Source: Nitrospiraceae bacterium (GTDB lineage Bacteria; Nitrospirota; Nitrospiria; Nitrospirales; UBA8639). From it: DNA of 64,000 bases. The number at the start of each line of letters is the position of its first letter. The stretch's first letter is position 1. Under the pieces are notes generated by a model. That model did not search any database. It was not told the DNA's origin and saw only the letters and a list, made by a program, of their open reading frames with translations. Shown here piece after piece: positions 61,094 through 64,000 of this stretch. The stretch lies in the NCBI GenBank assembly GCA_020632635.1, contig JACKFE010000004.1:62001-126000 (forward strand), read 5' to 3'. The translations under genes were made by a program, and so were the position numbers.

Positions 61094-62953
61094 TTACCCA
61101 AATAGCTGAGCGTTATCCAATGAAGATTGACGCGGCGTGGAAGGGCGTTGAGGCTCGTGAAAATGCATAAAGGCCTCGATAAGGGTTTTGGCTAAAGGAG
61201 CGGCGGCAGAACCACCATGACCCATATGTTCCACCAAGACAGCTACGGCAATCTTCGGATGTTCTACAGGCGCGAAGGCGACAAACCAAGCATGGTCTTG
61301 GTGTTTTTTGGGAACATCCTCCTGTGGATCGATTTTTAAGGCGACCACCTGGGCCGTACCTGTCTTGCCAGCGATTGAGACTAACTCCGATTGGGCTCGT
61401 TTGGCCGTCCCCTCTGTCACGACGGCGGCAAGGCCCTCTTGAATGGTAGAGAAAATGTGTGCCGGGATGGGCAGTTGGCGTATAGGCGAATCGGGATACT
61501 CCTGCATGTTACCAGTGGCGCGAAGTCGTCTGGCTTTGATTAACCGGGGTTGTGCGAGTTTACCTTTCGTGGCCACCACCCCGGCTACTCGTGCCATTTG
61601 AAGCGGGGTAGCCGTGAGATAGCCTTGGCCAATGGAAATTGAGATTGTTTCTCCTGGATACCACGGTTCTCCTTTCGCTTTGGTTTTCCATTCCGGCGAA
61701 GGAACCAAGCCTGATCGTTCGGACGGTAAGGGAATGCCCGTTTTTTCCCCAAGCCCGAATTGACGGGAGTACCGGGCAATCGAGTCAATGCCTAATTGAT
61801 TCCCGGCTTTATAAAAATACACATCGCAGGATTCCGCCAAGGCTTTTTTCAGATCCACGGTTCCGTGCCCCCATTTTTTCCAATCTCGAAATTGACGTTT
61901 CCCAAAAGGAAAGACTCCGTTACAGCTCATCGAGTCTTGGGCGCCCATGGTCTGAGTATCCAACAAAGCCGAGGCCATCACGATTTTGAACGTCGAGCCT
62001 GGAGGATATTGTCCTTGAATGGCACGGTTGGTCAGGGGATGACGTGAATCTTGCAACAATTGATTCCATTCTTTTTGGCTAATGCCTCCTGAAAGGTCAT
62101 TAGGATTGAAGCCTGGCCTGCTAGCTAGTGCCAAAATGTCTCCGTTCCAGGGATCCAAGGCAACAATGGATCCAGATTCTTCCCCGAGTAAATCATCGGC
62201 CAATTGTTGTAAGCGAATATCCAATGTTAAATAAAAATCGTCTCCCGCGATCGGCCGATTAACCGAAAGGGAGCGTTTGGGGTAACCCAAGGCATCGACC
62301 TCTATGATTTCTTGCCCCGGTTCACCGAGCAACTCTTCATCGAACGTTCGTTCGACACCGAATTGACCGATAATTCTCCCTGCCTGAAGGTCGGCATATT
62401 CTGGGTCTTTGAGCTGGGTTTCCGAGATCTCACCGACATATCCGATAACATGCGAGGCATATGTGCCCAAGGGGTAATGCCGTTGGTATTCCGGCTGGAT
62501 AAAAACCCCAGGGAGGTCCAACCGGTGGGATTCCACAATGGCGGCCTCTTTCAGCGTGACATTCCCTTTGATTTTGACCCGTTCCCGCCGGCCTTTTTTG
62601 GCGAGCTTCCCAGCTAAGCTCTCCTCATCGATTTCAATGAATCGAGGGAGTTGGGAAATCAAGTGATCCCGGTCCGGCACATCTTCGAGCGATACATATA
62701 ATTGAAAGCTGGGGATGTTATTCGCGAGTAAGAGGCCGTTTCGGTCATAGAGCAAGCCGCGTGCGGGCTCCAAGGCAACGGTTCTGGTCCGATTGTCCCT
62801 CGCCAGTTCCTGATAATGCGGGCCGTCCCGAATTTGAAGTTGCCAGAGGCGAAGTCCTAAAAGAACCAGAATCATGAGCAGTCCAATTTTAATAAAGAGG
62901 AGTCGACTCTGAATGTCAGCGAGTTCATTAGCTTGGCGGGAAGAGTCCAGCAT
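61094..62953 (-). CDS. mrdA: Penicillin-binding protein 2
   Basis: This 619-aa class B PBP has one N-terminal membrane segment (about 23-45), the pedestal domain and the transpeptidase domain. The SxxK motif is in PPGSTFKIVM, the SxN-type motif in AESCDVYFYK and the KTG motif in AGKTGTAQV. It cross-links peptidoglycan during elongation together with RodA. The second motif reads S-C-D rather than S-x-N, as seen in PBP2 proteins. The gene order mreC-mreD-mrdA-rodA is conserved. Confidence 0.95.
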   Translation of the reverse strand: MLDSSRQANELADIQSRLLFIKIGLLMILVLLGLRLWQLQIRDGPHYQELARDNRTRTVALEPARGLLYDRNGLLLANNIPSFQLYVSLEDVPDRDHLISQLPRFIEIDEESLAGKLAKKGRRERVKIKGNVTLKEAAIVESHRLDLPGVFIQPEYQRHYPLGTYASHVIGYVGEISETQLKDPEYADLQAGRIIGQFGVERTFDEELLGEPGQEIIEVDALGYPKRSLSVNRPIAGDDFYLTLDIRLQQLADDLLGEESGSIVALDPWNGDILALASRPGFNPNDLSGGISQKEWNQLLQDSRHPLTNRAIQGQYPPGSTFKIVMASALLDTQTMGAQDSMSCNGVFPFGKRQFRDWKKWGHGTVDLKKALAESCDVYFYKAGNQLGIDSIARYSRQFGLGEKTGIPLPSERSGLVPSPEWKTKAKGEPWYPGETISISIGQGYLTATPLQMARVAGVVATKGKLAQPRLIKARRLRATGNMQEYPDSPIRQLPIPAHIFSTIQEGLAAVVTEGTAKRAQSELVSIAGKTGTAQVVALKIDPQEDVPKKHQDHAWFVAFAPVEHPKIAVAVLVEHMGHGGSAAAPLAKTLIEAFMHFHEPQRPSTPRQSSLDNAQLFG

Positions 62954-63005
62954 GGCAAAGTTGGTTCAGCGAGGAATTAGGAAAAGTTGAGATTATGCGG
63001 CTGCC

Positions 63006-63512
63006 TTAATGACGAGACCATGGTTCCAACTGGCTTTTTTGAGGATGACATTTTCTTATGATCCAAAAGCAGGCCAGGGCTAACAGACTATTGTACACAC
63101 TCTGTGGGAGTAATGAGGTCGTTAGTGTGTATGCGAAATTTGTGGCATTAACATCCGGAAAGGCAATGATCAGAGAGGCCAACTCAGATCCAAGAGACAG
63201 CACCCAGGTTCCGGCAAAAATCGCTGGGCCGGTCACGGTCGAGACCGTATGGGTGACTACTCCCCCCAAGGCACCGGATAACCCTTTTAACACCATGTTA
63301 ATGCCTAGGCCTCCGGGAGAAAGAAAGTCTTGCAGGAGACCGACGATGAGGCCCATAGCCAATCCTTTATATTCTCCGAAAAGAAACCCCATGACGCATG
63401 CCAGGATCAGACAAAAATCTGGATGCACCTCATGAATGGCCCACGCAGTACTTGCGGTGCCTTGTAAGATCACCACGGCGAGACTGATGAGAAGATAAAT
63501 CAGTATAGTCAT
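63006..63512 (-). CDS. mreD: Rod-shape-determining protein MreD
   Basis: This 168-aa protein is hydrophobic with five or six membrane segments, the size and place expected of MreD. The segments HPDFCLILACVMGFLFGEYKG and GLLQDFLSPGGLGINMVLKGLSG (in part) match the family. It connects MreC to the elongation complex in the inner membrane. It lies 5 nt after mreC and 52 nt before mrdA. Confidence 0.9.
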   Translation of the reverse strand: MTILIYLLISLAVVILQGTASTAWAIHEVHPDFCLILACVMGFLFGEYKGLAMGLIVGLLQDFLSPGGLGINMVLKGLSGALGGVVTHTVSTVTGPAIFAGTWVLSLGSELASLIIAFPDVNATNFAYTLTTSLLPQSVYNSLLALACFWIIRKCHPQKSQLEPWSRH

Positions 63513-63517
63513 GGAGG

Positions 63518-64000
63518 TTAAGAGGCAGGAGGTGGGAGAGGATCAGGCAAATCCACGGGAATCGATTCTTGGAACGACGTAATAACGAGGATTCCTTCCA
63601 ATTTGGCAAAGTCCACGATGGGGGTAATTTCAGCCGCTTGAAACAGGTCGGTATCCGCTTTGGTGATGGTTTGAATCTGTCCAATGTGTAAACCACGTGG
63701 AAAATCTCCGGCCAATCCTGAAGTCACCACTTGATCGCCTACTTCAACGGGTGAAAGGGGAGGGAGATACTTCATTTGGATCGTTCCTTGGGGGGTGCCT
63801 TGGATGATACCCTCGTCTCTCGATTTCTGAATCATTCCGGTGACGGCCACATTAGGATCGGTCAAGAGCAGCACGACGGCTGTTCGTGGATTCACCCGAA
63901 TCACCCGGCCTACGACTCCCGCTTCGGTGATGACTCCCATTTCCTGCGCAATGCCATCGTGCTGCCCTTTATCAATAACGACAGCCCGATACCAATTAGA
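63518..64000 (-). CDS. mreC: Rod-shape-determining protein MreC (partial, N-terminus beyond window)
   Basis: The last 160 codons of MreC are present; the frame is open to the window edge, reading SNWYRAVVIDKGQHDGIAQE before the internal Met. The beta-barrel core has GVVGRVIRVNPRTAVVLLLTDP, then GQIQTITKAD and a Pro-rich C-terminus. MreC is a periplasmic scaffold anchored by an N-terminal membrane helix, which lies outside. It is followed by mreD after 5 nt. Confidence 0.9.
   Translation of the reverse strand, partial: SNWYRAVVIDKGQHDGIAQEMGVITEAGVVGRVIRVNPRTAVVLLLTDPNVAVTGMIQKSRDEGIIQGTPQGTIQMKYLPPLSPVEVGDQVVTSGLAGDFPRGLHIGQIQTITKADTDLFQAAEITPIVDFAKLEGILVITSFQESIPVDLPDPLPPPAS

Overview
This window looks like a stretch of chromosome from a Gram-negative bacterium of medium GC content. 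Evidence for an outer membrane: a TonB-dependent receptor, a lipoprotein, gmhA (LPS heptose) and rodA/mrdA/mreCD. The general flavour (many sensor kinases and receiver proteins, a CbbQ/NirQ-type ATPase, a long two-domain Dcd, gene orders dnaX-ybaB-recR and tRNA-Leu-tig-clpP-clpX) reminds me of Nitrospirota. That assignment is an impression, not a demonstration.

Layout. 0.1-5.4 kb (minus strand): an exported protein, a HAD hydrolase, a pentapeptide protein, a lipoprotein with a CbbQ/MoxR-type ATPase, and a DUF2156/YkgJ-type pair. 5.6-12.5 kb (plus): a tightly packed operon of an ATP-grasp-like protein, a glutaredoxin, a lysine 2,3-aminomutase-type radical SAM enzyme and a long Dcd, then a membrane protein, two TIGR04283/TIGR04282-type sugar transferases and an SDR. 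12.6-15.0 kb (minus): lipB, a thioesterase and an orphan CARF protein resembling the Cas02710 (TIGR02710) family with degenerate key motifs. 15.1-18.2 kb (plus): gmhA, a deoxyhypusine-synthase-like protein and an NtrC-type regulator.

18.3-26.4 kb (minus) is the most interesting region. It is a complete azole/azoline RiPP (TOMM/LAP) locus, in transcription order: a small unknown ORF, a TonB-dependent receptor, an 81-aa precursor whose C-terminus carries four Cys and two Thr, an ocin-ThiF/SagC-like partner, a YcaO cyclodehydratase with a C-terminal PxPxP motif, a SagB-type dehydrogenase, and a large protein with an HExxxH zincin-like motif. The maturation genes fit tightly together (ATGA overlap, 15 and 47 nt gaps). 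The receptor suggests that the product, or a metal complex of it, is taken up, but this is inference.

27-32 kb (minus): a periplasmic binding protein, a sensor kinase and a REC-PAS protein. Tandem GTATCT-N4-AGATAC palindromes occur in front of the REC-PAS gene and again in front of a zinc-ribbon gene 4.7 kb away. 33-36 kb: apaH, an alpha/beta hydrolase, a MOSC protein, a methyltransferase and tRNA-Gln. 36.7-42.3 kb (plus): a chain of two-component proteins. 42.4-46.3 kb: an unknown protein, a nitroreductase, TraB/GumN, a class II aldolase and a Lys-rich protein.

46.3-64 kb is housekeeping: recR, ybaB, dnaX (with an A10 run near its 3' end), SRP RNA, tRNA-Ser, tRNA-Leu, tig-clpP-clpX, topA, dprA, an RNase E/G gene and rodA-mrdA-mreD-mreC (mreC is cut by the window edge). 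I saw no rRNA, CRISPR array, insertion sequence, phage or plasmid module.
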